From NCBI GenBank assembly GCA_964644045.1, contig CAZXUK010000009.1, forward strand, positions 1-37,360: 37,360 bases of DNA, read 5' to 3'. The position numbers were made by a program, and so were the translations under genes. The notes beneath the pieces are model-generated. The model saw only the letters and a list, made by a program, of their open reading frames with translations. It did not search any database and was not told where the DNA came from. This DNA is from JAIOTG01 sp964644045 (GTDB lineage: Bacteria > Patescibacteriota > Patescibacteriia > Patescibacteriales > JAGXOH01). This document shows, piece by piece, positions 30,835 through 37,360 of this stretch (position 1 is its first letter; every line of letters begins with the position of its first letter).

Positions 30835-33369
30835 ATGAACTCTTATCAAGTATCTTCCAACGCTTCTCCTTACAACCAATGGAATTTTAATTTTTTTAAT
30901 TGGGAATATATCCTGAGCTTTTTTTTGATCCTGTTATTGGTTTTAATATTTTTTCTTCTTTTTAGAAAAATACTTCGAAAATATTTGGATAAAAATCAAT
31001 ATTTTAATCACAACATATTCTTAGTTCGTCTTCCCAAAGAAAGACCGGAAGACCAACAAAAAGGCGAACCCAGTTTGCAGGAATTGCGGGAAGAGATCGC
31101 CAAAGCGGAAACCATTTTTTCCAGTATCGGAGGTCTAAGAGCCCAAAAAGGCCTTAAAGCCAAATTTTTGGGTCGGGATGACCATTTTTCTTTTGAGATT
31201 GTGGCCAACCAGAAAAAGATCGCTTTTTATGTAATAGTTCCCAATAATTTGAGCCGTTATTTGGAGCAAAAAATCCACGCTTATTATCCCGAGGCCGCGG
31301 TGGAAGAAGTCGAGGATTATAATGTTTTTAATAAGCAAGGGGTGGTCTTGGGAAGCATTATAAAAACCAAACGGGATTTTATTTTTCCTTTAAAAACTTA
31401 TAATAAGGCCGATTCCGATTTAATGAACTCTCTTATTAATGTAATGTCCAAATTAAACGAGGATGAAAGTATGGTGATTCAGATTGTGATGAGAAGCGCC
31501 CGTCCCGGCTGGCATCGAAAGATCACTAAAGTGGTGAGAGAGGTGAATAAAGGCAAAAGCGTCCAGGAAGCTCTTAAAACCAACACTTTTAACAAAACCC
31601 TTTCTTTTGTTTCCGATACTTTTAAAAGTGCAAAATCTGAACAGGAAAAAGCTCAAACCGAAACCCCGCAGAAATTATCCGCCTTAGAGGAAGAAATGAT
31701 AAAAAGTATGGAAGAAAAGAACGCCAAGGCCGGTTTGGATGCCAATATAAGGGTAATGGTCAGCGCCGCCGACAAAGGTCAAGCTCGCGCTTATTTGGAT
31801 AATATATCCAATGCTTTTGCCGACTTTAATTACTATGAATACGGTAACAGCTTTAAAACCAAAAATATTTCCTCCAATTCCGGCCAAAAAGATTTAATTC
31901 AAAAATTCATCCATCGTCGTTTTTGCGAAAAGAACAGTTTTGTTTTAAATACTGAAGAGCTGGTTACTATTTTTCATTTTCCTCTTCCGGAAACCGAAAC
32001 TCCCAATATTTTATGGTTAACGGCCAAGCATGCTCCCGCTCCCAGCGATGCCCCGGATGAAGGAATTTTATTGGGTTACAATAATCATCGGGGAGTTGAA
32101 AAAGAGATCAGAATAAAAAAAGGGGATCGCCGTCGCCATACTTACATGATCGGTAAATCCGGAACCGGAAAATCGAGTCTTATAGCCAATATGGCCATCC
32201 AAGACATAGCCAACGGAGAAGGCGTGGGTGTTTTGGATCCTCACGGAGATTTAATAGAGGATATAATCGAGAGAGTTCCTCCGGAAAGAGCCGAAGATGT
32301 AGTTGTTTTCGCCCCCGGTGACACGGAAAGACCTTTGGGTTTGAATCTAATAGAATATGACGAGCGCTACCCGGAACAAAAAACCTTTGTGGTTAATGAG
32401 ATCATTAAAATATTTGATAAACTTTATGATCTAAAAAGCACCGGAGGGCCGATGTTTGAACAATATATGCGCAATGCTTTGCTTTTGATCATGTCTGATC
32501 CGGAATCCGGGTCCACCTTAATGGAGGTGCCCCGGGTTTTGGCTGATGCTGAGTTTAGGAACATGAAATTGGAGAAATGCAATGATCCCACAGTAGTTGA
32601 TTTTTGGCGCAAGCAAGCGGAAAAAGCCGGAGGAGACGCGGCTTTGGCCAATATTGTTCCTTATATTACCTCCAAACTTACTCAATTCGTTTCCAATGAT
32701 TTAATGCGACCCATAATAGGTCAACAAAAGAGCTCTTTTAATGTCCGCGACATTATGGATGAACAAAAAATACTCTTGATCGATCTATCCAAGGGGAAAG
32801 TAGGGGAGATGAATGCTTATCTTCTGGGTTTGATTTTAGTGGGAAAAATTTTAATGTCCGCCTTATCCCGAACTGATATGAAAGAAGAAGAAAGAAAAGA
32901 TTTTTATCTTTATATTGACGAATTCCAAAATTTTACCACTGACTCGGTTAATGCTATTTTGTCCGAAGCCAGAAAATACGGGCTCAATTTAATTATCGGC
33001 CACCAATACTTGGGTCAGTTGGTGGTAAACAACGATACCTCTATCAGGGATGCGGTTTTCGGCAATGTGGGTACTTGGATTTTATTTAAAATCGGTATGG
33101 AAGACGCCGAGATCCTTGAGAAAGAATTTTCCCCCACCTTTAATCAATTTGACTTAATAAATATTGAAAAGTATACTGCTTATATTAAGCTTTTAATTGA
33201 CAACACCGCCAGTCGTCCCTTTACCATGAGAACTGTTTGGCCGCCCAAGGGCATTGAGGTCCGAGAGGGTTTGGATGAAAAGATTAAATCCCTAAGCCGG
33301 CTTAAATACGGCCGGGATCGAAATATGGTGGAGTCGGAAATAAATCAAAGAATTAAAGATGTAATGTAG
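30835..33369 (+). CDS. Membrane-bound conjugation/type-IV-secretion-type ATPase (VirB4/TraG-like)
   Basis: 844 residues. One hydrophobic segment (about 22-45) anchors the protein. Residues 60-400 form a region usual in CPR homologues (HNIFLVRLPKERP, FEIVANQKKIAFYVIVP). The RecA-like ATPase follows: Walker A GKSGTGKS (440-447), VGVLDPHGD, NLIEYDE, Walker B FYLYIDEF (D695, E696) and GHQYLGQL. Relatives move DNA or protein across membranes or power type IV pili-like machines. CPR genomes commonly carry such an ATPase with few other secretion genes. The cargo is unknown. It lies six bases after the charged protein gene. Confidence 0.85.
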   Translation: MNSYQVSSNASPYNQWNFNFFNWEYILSFFLILLLVLIFFLLFRKILRKYLDKNQYFNHNIFLVRLPKERPEDQQKGEPSLQELREEIAKAETIFSSIGGLRAQKGLKAKFLGRDDHFSFEIVANQKKIAFYVIVPNNLSRYLEQKIHAYYPEAAVEEVEDYNVFNKQGVVLGSIIKTKRDFIFPLKTYNKADSDLMNSLINVMSKLNEDESMVIQIVMRSARPGWHRKITKVVREVNKGKSVQEALKTNTFNKTLSFVSDTFKSAKSEQEKAQTETPQKLSALEEEMIKSMEEKNAKAGLDANIRVMVSAADKGQARAYLDNISNAFADFNYYEYGNSFKTKNISSNSGQKDLIQKFIHRRFCEKNSFVLNTEELVTIFHFPLPETETPNILWLTAKHAPAPSDAPDEGILLGYNNHRGVEKEIRIKKGDRRRHTYMIGKSGTGKSSLIANMAIQDIANGEGVGVLDPHGDLIEDIIERVPPERAEDVVVFAPGDTERPLGLNLIEYDERYPEQKTFVVNEIIKIFDKLYDLKSTGGPMFEQYMRNALLLIMSDPESGSTLMEVPRVLADAEFRNMKLEKCNDPTVVDFWRKQAEKAGGDAALANIVPYITSKLTQFVSNDLMRPIIGQQKSSFNVRDIMDEQKILLIDLSKGKVGEMNAYLLGLILVGKILMSALSRTDMKEEERKDFYLYIDEFQNFTTDSVNAILSEARKYGLNLIIGHQYLGQLVVNNDTSIRDAVFGNVGTWILFKIGMEDAEILEKEFSPTFNQFDLINIEKYTAYIKLLIDNTASRPFTMRTVWPPKGIEVREGLDEKIKSLSRLKYGRDRNMVESEINQRIKDVM

Positions 33370-33412
33370 ATAATTTTAAATTAAGCACTTTCAAAAACCA
33401 AGGAGGTTAAAT

Positions 33413-33841
33413 ATGGCTTCATCACCGGAAATTTGTGTTCAATGTGGAGAAGAAAAAGAGATGGAGAAACAATTTAACAATTTTTGTTTTATCTCGTTTT
33501 TTCACAGAGATTATCCAAATTGCCGAAGGCACATAATTATGTGCAGACAAAAAGATTTTGACAAAAAAAAGATAAAAAAAATGGTCAAAAGGGTTTTTCC
33601 CGAGCTTTTCACCGGACGGCTAAAATTGTTTCCCGCAGTTAAAATCGGGCACGACCACAAAGATTGTCCCGTTCAGTTCATTCAAGATATTGAGTGGCAC
33701 ATAAAAAACCATGACTGGGAAGTAAATCCCTTTGTGGGACTAAGAGTGTTGCCCGAAAGAGCTACACATTGCACCTTAAAACAAAATGAGGGTTTTGTGG
33801 AGCTAAGAACGTCGCCCGACGCTTGTGAAGCCCTCTATTGA
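33413..33841 (+). CDS. Hypothetical cysteine/histidine-rich protein, SD-led
   Basis: 142 residues, no family recognised. It has CVQC (8-11), NCRRHIIMCR in the first third, and GHDHKDC further on, so it may bind zinc through Cys and His. It is otherwise a mixed, soluble sequence (WHIKNHDWEVNPFVGLRVLP). AGGAGG (33401-33406) six bases before the ATG fixes the start. A perfect terminator follows 10 bases after the stop, so it is a single-gene unit between the ATPase operon and dnaX. It uses TGA as stop. Confidence 0.72.
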   Translation: MASSPEICVQCGEEKEMEKQFNNFCFISFFHRDYPNCRRHIIMCRQKDFDKKKIKKMVKRVFPELFTGRLKLFPAVKIGHDHKDCPVQFIQDIEWHIKNHDWEVNPFVGLRVLPERATHCTLKQNEGFVELRTSPDACEALY

Positions 33842-33851
33842 TCTGATCATT

Positions 33852-33879
33852 AAAGCTTCCCTTTTCAGGGAAGCTTTTT
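33852..33879 (+). terminator. Perfect terminator after the cysteine/histidine-rich gene
   Basis: AAAGCTTCCC (33852-33861) pairs with GGGAAGCTTT (33868-33877) around TTTTCA, ending in a T-run. Confidence 0.92.
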
Positions 33880-33968
33880 AAATAAATTTATTACAAAAAT
33901 TAAGGATTTATCTCGGCTTGCTAAAAGTTGATTTTTTTTATATAGTAAGACAATAAGATTTTAAAATT

Positions 33969-35582
33969 ATGGCTACTTTATATAGAAAATACAGACCCCA
34001 AAATTTTAAGGAAATAGTGGGGCAAAAAGCTATTAGAACCACCTTGGAAAGCCAAGTGCAAAGCGATAATTTCGCTCATGCCTATCTTTTTTGCGGTCCG
34101 CGAGCAGTGGGCAAAACCACTTTGGCTCGAGTTTTTGCCAAATCCATTAATTGTCTAAATCGAAAAAAGAAAAATTCCGAGCCCTGTAATAACTGCGAAT
34201 CCTGCCAAGAAATAACCCAGGGCAAAAGCCTGGATATTATTGAGATTGATGCCGCCAGTCATACCGGTGTGGATAATGTTAGAGAGAATATTATAGCCAA
34301 CTCGCGAGTTTCCCCTTCGAATAGAAAGTATAAAGTTTTTATAATTGACGAGGTCCATATGCTTTCCATCTCCGCTTTTAACGCCCTTCTAAAAACCTTG
34401 GAAGAACCCCCGGCCAATGTGGTTTTTATTTTATGCACCACCGAAGTCCATAAGATGCCCCAGACCATAATTTCCCGTTGCCAAAGATTCGATTTTAAAA
34501 AGATCAGTATTAAAGAAATAGTAACCAAACTGAAATATATTATCAAAGAAGAGGAAATCAGAGCTGATAAGGAAGTATTGGAGGGTATTGCCAGACATTC
34601 CGAGGGATATATGCGGGACGCGGAAAGCATTTTAGGCCAAATTGTGGCTATAGCCGGAAAAAACATAAGCGCCAAGGAAGCGGATCTGGTGATCCCCAGG
34701 AGCGACTGGAAGGAAATTATTAATTTAATTGAAATTCTTGCCAAAAAAGATTCGGCCGGAGGCATTAGGTTGATTAACAAGTTAGTAGAGGAAGGAGTGG
34801 ATCTCAAGGCCTTCACAAGTGATTTGATCGAAATATTAAGAAAAATAATGATCAGCAAGATCAATCCCAACTTGGCGGATAAAATCGGTTTGGAACTGGG
34901 GGAAAATTTAGAGATAAAAATCAATGAGGTCTCCGGAGAATTAACCCTAAACCGTTTAGTAAAATTTTTGAATAAATTCTTGACTGTGCGTGATGCGGTC
35001 AAAAGCAGTTTTATAATCCAACTTCCCTTGGAGTTGGCCGTAGTGGAACTTTGTTCGGAGAGCGAGGATTTTTCCTCGAAGAAAAAAAACAATCCAACAA
35101 CAGAAGGAGGAACGACGATAAAAGCCGAGGAAGCCCCTAAAAAAAATAAGAAAAATTTGACTACCGGCGAAGTAAAATCTCGGTGGAATGAAGTGCTGGT
35201 TAAAGTAAAAAAATACAATCATTCCCTTTCTTTTATTTTAAAGGTTTGCGAGCCCAAAGAGATTGAAGAGGGAAAACTTTGTTTGGTTTTCAGATATAAA
35301 TTTCACAAGGACAGACTGGATGATAGTAATATCAGAAATTTGGTAAAAAAAACCTTAAAGGAGGTTTTTGATCATGATTTTGTTTTGGAAACCGCCTTGG
35401 ATGAAAATTTAGAAGTAACTAACGGCAACCCGTCTCCTGAAAAAAATTCTTCCCGGAACAAAAATGATTCGGAAAAAGATGAAGAAGAAAAAAAAGCAGG
35501 GGAAGAAGAAGGAGAAGAAGGAGAAAATGATGAAGTTGTTGACAATATCCTGAAAACTTTCGGAGGCAAGGTTATTAAATAA
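33969..35582 (+). CDS. dnaX: DNA polymerase III subunit gamma/tau
   Basis: Motor subunit of the clamp loader of the replicative polymerase. 537 residues. Start YRKYRPQNFKEIVGQ; Walker A GPRAVGKTT (43-51 with leading C42); zinc module C62, C73, C76, C79; Walker B FIIDEVH (D127, E128); sensor CTTE (156-159) and the SRC arginine finger (R170). Domain III follows to about residue 365. Then comes a lysine/proline linker, a tau-like folded part (TTGEVKSRWNEVLVKVKKY) and an acidic tail (DEEEKKAGEEEGEEGE). There is no obvious frameshift signal for a short gamma form. Ten bases before the patatin-like gene. Confidence 0.95.
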   Translation: MATLYRKYRPQNFKEIVGQKAIRTTLESQVQSDNFAHAYLFCGPRAVGKTTLARVFAKSINCLNRKKKNSEPCNNCESCQEITQGKSLDIIEIDAASHTGVDNVRENIIANSRVSPSNRKYKVFIIDEVHMLSISAFNALLKTLEEPPANVVFILCTTEVHKMPQTIISRCQRFDFKKISIKEIVTKLKYIIKEEEIRADKEVLEGIARHSEGYMRDAESILGQIVAIAGKNISAKEADLVIPRSDWKEIINLIEILAKKDSAGGIRLINKLVEEGVDLKAFTSDLIEILRKIMISKINPNLADKIGLELGENLEIKINEVSGELTLNRLVKFLNKFLTVRDAVKSSFIIQLPLELAVVELCSESEDFSSKKKNNPTTEGGTTIKAEEAPKKNKKNLTTGEVKSRWNEVLVKVKKYNHSLSFILKVCEPKEIEEGKLCLVFRYKFHKDRLDDSNIRNLVKKTLKEVFDHDFVLETALDENLEVTNGNPSPEKNSSRNKNDSEKDEEEKKAGEEEGEEGENDEVVDNILKTFGGKVIK

Positions 35583-35591
35583 TTTTGTTTT

Positions 35592-36401
35592 ATGGCCAAA
35601 TCCAAGAAAAAAAAGAAAATAGGTTTAGCTTTGGGCGGAGGAGGCGCTCGCGGTTTGGCCCATATCGGAGTTTTGAAAGTTTTGGAAGAACACGGCATTA
35701 AACCGGATTATATGTCCGGAGTTAGTATGGGGGCCGTTATAGGGGCTTTCTACACCACCGGATCGGATTTAAAAAAAATAGAAGAAGAGGCGGTCGGCTT
35801 AACCAAGACCAAGGCGATTAAAAAATTATTGGACCTAAACAATCCCAAAAAATCAATCTTAAAAGGGAAAAAGGCCTATAAATATATCAAAAACTGGATA
35901 GGAGAATCAACTTTTGGTGATACTAAGGTGCCTTTTAGGATAATAGCCACTGATTTGACCAACGGAGAGGAGGTGGTTTTAAAAAGGGGCAGTTTGGCTG
36001 ATGCGGTCCGGGCCAGTATCAGTGTTCCCGGCATATTTCCTCCGGTTAAAATAAGCAACCGATATTTGGTAGATGGCGGGGTTCTGAATTCTACCCCTGT
36101 AAGTGTTTTGGAAAGAATGGGCGCTGATATTATAATAGGAGTAGATCTGATCATCAAAAGAAAAGTGGAAATGGAAAACCCCAGTATGATGGCCACTTTG
36201 ATCCAATCCTACGAGGTAATGCGCAGTTACGGAACCAAGGTAAATATAGAAAAGATAAACAAAAACGCCATTGTTATTAAACCGAAATTACGAGGTACCA
36301 TTGACAGCTTTAAATTTTATGATATAGATAAATTTATTAAATCAGGAGAAAAAGCGGCAGAGGAGGCGATGCCGGAGATCAAGAAAAAACTAGAAGTATA
36401 A
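35592..36401 (+). CDS. Patatin-like phospholipase (RssA/YchK type)
   Basis: 269 residues; Ser-Asp dyad lipid acyl hydrolase family. Basic N-terminus, then oxyanion-hole loop GGGGARG (15-21), nucleophile elbow GVSMG with S45, and DGG (D161) as second catalytic residue. IATDLTNGE and ADAVRASISVPGIFPPV are the usual core blocks. The size fits the short bacterial RssA-type enzymes, which are cytoplasmic or membrane-associated. The substrate is likely a phospholipid. It starts ten bases after dnaX and is probably co-transcribed. No SD; ATG follows TTGTTTT. Confidence 0.92.
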   Translation: MAKSKKKKKIGLALGGGGARGLAHIGVLKVLEEHGIKPDYMSGVSMGAVIGAFYTTGSDLKKIEEEAVGLTKTKAIKKLLDLNNPKKSILKGKKAYKYIKNWIGESTFGDTKVPFRIIATDLTNGEEVVLKRGSLADAVRASISVPGIFPPVKISNRYLVDGGVLNSTPVSVLERMGADIIIGVDLIIKRKVEMENPSMMATLIQSYEVMRSYGTKVNIEKINKNAIVIKPKLRGTIDSFKFYDIDKFIKSGEKAAEEAMPEIKKKLEV

Positions 36402-36415
36402 AAAGTATAAAAAGT

Positions 36416-36463
36416 AAAATAAGTACTTAATTGACATATTTTACATATTTTACTTATTTTTTT
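36416..36463 (+). terminator. AT-rich hairpin after the patatin-like gene; right arm shared with the tRNA-Glu locus
   Basis: AAAATAAGTA (36416-36425) pairs with TACTTATTTT (36451-36460), and Ts follow. The loop is long (25 bases), so terminator strength is doubtful. Bases 36438-36461 are the exact reverse complement of 4792-4815. Confidence 0.45.
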
Positions 36464-36464
36464 A

Positions 36465-36503
36465 TCGGGGATCGCCCGCCTGACGGCGAGGCAGGTCTAA
36501 TGG
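36465..36503 (+). repeat. Interrupted 5' partial copy of tRNA-Gln with palindrome
   Basis: TCGGGGATCG (36465-36474) and TCTAATGG (36496-36503) repeat the first 18 bases of the tRNA-Gln at 36563 with one change. They are split in the D-stem by a 21-bp insert CCCGCCT...AGGCAGG (36475-36495). The insert's right half (GGCGAGGC) matches the palindrome family at 709 and 15206, but the inner hairpin is missing. Confidence 0.82.
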
Positions 36504-36528
36504 CTACTAAAATTGAAATTTATTTTAT

Positions 36529-36562
36529 TCGAAAATCGAAAATCGAAATTCGAAAATTGAAT
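36529..36562. repeat. Short CGAAAAT-type repeats on the 5' side of tRNA-Gln
   Basis: CGAAAAT, CGAAAAT, CGAAATT and CGAAAATTGAATT stand in tandem just before the tRNA. Similar A/T-rich units stand on the 5' side of tRNA-Glu and tRNA-Leu. No function is apparent. Confidence 0.55.
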
Positions 36563-36633
36563 TCGGGGATCGTCTAGTGGTAGGACGCCAGGTTCTGGTC
36601 CTGGTAGCCGTGGTTCGAATCCACGTCCCCGAG
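36563..36633 (+). tRNA. tRNA-Gln (anticodon CTG)
   Basis: Acceptor TCGGGGA 36563-36569 pairs with TCCCCGA 36626-36632. The D-arm is GTCT-AGTGGTA-GGAC, the anticodon arm CCAGG-TTCTGGT-CCTGG (CTG), the T-arm CGTGG-TTCGAAT-CCACG, and the discriminator G36633. No encoded CCA. An interrupted copy of its 5' end lies 98 bases upstream. Confidence 0.94.
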
Positions 36634-36688
36634 CAAGCATCAGCGTCTTTCGAGAGACCGTAAAACATCACTAATTTTAGTCAAAAAG

Positions 36689-36716
36689 ACATCGGAGTAA
36701 AATCCGGCGTTTTTTT
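36689..36716 (+). terminator. Terminator after tRNA-Gln
   Basis: ACATCGGA (36689-36696) pairs with TCCGGCGT (36703-36710), with one mismatch and one G-T pair, then seven Ts. The stretch from here to 36812 holds no gene that I can support. Confidence 0.6.
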
Positions 36717-36812
36717 AACGGGAAAAGGAACTCGAACTAGAAATCTTGATTTTCATGTTTAGGGGTGGTATTCTTGAGATACAAATATTTTAGCTAATAA
36801 TAAACTATCTAT

Positions 36813-37360
36813 ATGTATTTTAAATCAATACAAAAAGCCGCAATCATTTTTTTAATGCTCGGTTTTATTTTTTACCCTTTTACGACTAAAGGGGCAAGTT
36901 TATCCAAAGATGAATTCGAAATAGGTGAAAGCATAAGTATTTATGGTAGTGGATTTGGAAGCAGGGCAAATGAATATAGTTGGGTCTGTTTTGATAGTGA
37001 TAGTAATTGTTTTAATGAAGACGCATTTCATGATTCAGACGGATTTAATTGGACTGACACTAGAATTGATTTGTTAGTTGGAGGAGGAATAAGCGTTGAC
37101 GGCGAAATTATAGTTTATGCCGAAGGACAGCAGGAAGAGTGTTATGGAGATTATTGCTATACCCAATCTTTTTCTGAAGAAAAAACCAGGCTTAATTATA
37201 AAATTAAGCCTTCAATTAATTATTCAGATCTTCCTTCCATAGCAAAACCCGGGGACATTATAACTATATCCGGAAGAGGATTCGGTGCTAACGGTAGGGT
37301 ATATTTTGATAATCATAAAGCGGATGTTATTAATTGGAGCGATGAAACAGTGGAGGTTGA
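36813..37360 (+). CDS. Secreted TIG/IPT-domain surface protein (3' end outside the window)
   Basis: Runs open from ATG 36813 to the window edge (182 codons so far). A signal peptide (basic start, hydrophobic about 9-24, likely cleaved near TKG-A) precedes an IPT/TIG-like unit: FEIGESISIYGSGFGSRANE, then a cysteine-containing insertion (WVCFDSDSNCF). A second unit begins SIAKPGDIITISGRGFGANG and RVYFDNHKADV. G-x-GFG near the first strand is the hallmark of TIG immunoglobulin-like folds used in cell-surface adhesion. A -35-like TTGAGA (36774) and TAATAA (36798) lie upstream, leaving a leader of only a few bases. Function beyond surface binding is unknown. Confidence 0.8.
   Translation, partial: MYFKSIQKAAIIFLMLGFIFYPFTTKGASLSKDEFEIGESISIYGSGFGSRANEYSWVCFDSDSNCFNEDAFHDSDGFNWTDTRIDLLVGGGISVDGEIIVYAEGQQEECYGDYCYTQSFSEEKTRLNYKIKPSINYSDLPSIAKPGDIITISGRGFGANGRVYFDNHKADVINWSDETVEV

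Noticed and set aside
34259..35218. Long minus-strand open frame of 319 codons inside dnaX
   Set aside because: It lies wholly within the well-supported dnaX gene on the other strand and its product shows no domain pattern; a compositional shadow.
35101..35582. Programmed frameshift in dnaX giving a short gamma subunit
   Set aside because: A-rich runs exist, but I found no clear slippery heptamer followed by a stable hairpin or preceded by an SD-like element in the expected place.

Overview
The window looks like a piece of a reduced, AT-rich bacterial genome of the Candidate Phyla Radiation (Patescibacteria, Parcubacteria-like). This is an inference, not a marker-gene placement. It rests on the compact gene order, very short leaders without Shine-Dalgarno (SD) sequences, several large membrane-anchored surface proteins (VWA, discoidin-like, TIG-like, four-repeat wall-type), a CPR-style membrane ATPase, and a GAPDH/[FeFe]-hydrogenase fermentation cluster. 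TGA is used as a normal stop, so this is not a UGA-recoded (Gracilibacteria-type) genome.

Layout. 1-1078: tail of a metallophosphoesterase, tRNA-Lys, tRNA-Thr and two interrupted partial copies of tRNA-Thr. 1079-4405: mtaB, a VWA surface protein and a small membrane protein. 4406-4870: tRNA-Glu (minus) with an interrupted partial copy. 4871-9976: fmt and def on the minus strand around a plus-strand DedA gene, a small hypothetical gene, a LigB-like protein, a secreted four-repeat protein and a small SD-led membrane protein. 10107-15808: gap, a NuoF-like flavoprotein subunit, a membrane protein, the catalytic [FeFe] hydrogenase, a TM1266-type regulator and a six-helix membrane protein. This is probably an energy module in which NADH from glycolysis is reoxidised with release of H2. 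15809-18683: a small frameshifted SD-led gene, a polytopic membrane protein and a CDP-alcohol phosphatidyltransferase. 18684-19239: tRNA-Leu followed by a decayed array of tRNA-Leu 3' fragments and GC-rich palindromes. 19240-24612: small SD-led genes, a GT-C-like membrane protein, a lone receiver protein, cysS and dus. 24656-33369: an 1838-residue surface protein, a charged protein and a conjugation-type ATPase. 33413-36401: an SD-led orphan, dnaX and a patatin-like lipase. 36402-37360: tRNA-Gln with an interrupted partial copy, then the start of a TIG-domain surface protein.

Two signals are not explained by ordinary annotation. (1) Four of the five tRNA genes (Thr, Glu, Leu, Gln) sit beside partial copies of themselves that are interrupted in the D-arm or T-arm by GC-rich palindromes. 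The palindromes belong to at least two recurring sequence families, one copy of which also lies away from any tRNA. This looks like a palindromic element system that targets tRNA hairpins. (2) Translation starts fall into two classes. Conserved genes have no SD, and some are predicted to be transcribed from the start codon itself (mtaB and cysS share the geometry -35/17/-10/6 nt/ATG). Six short, unrecognised or lone-domain genes each have a strong AGGAGG-type SD and their own terminator, as if they were self-contained cassettes. No CRISPR array, rRNA, transposase or integrase was seen.
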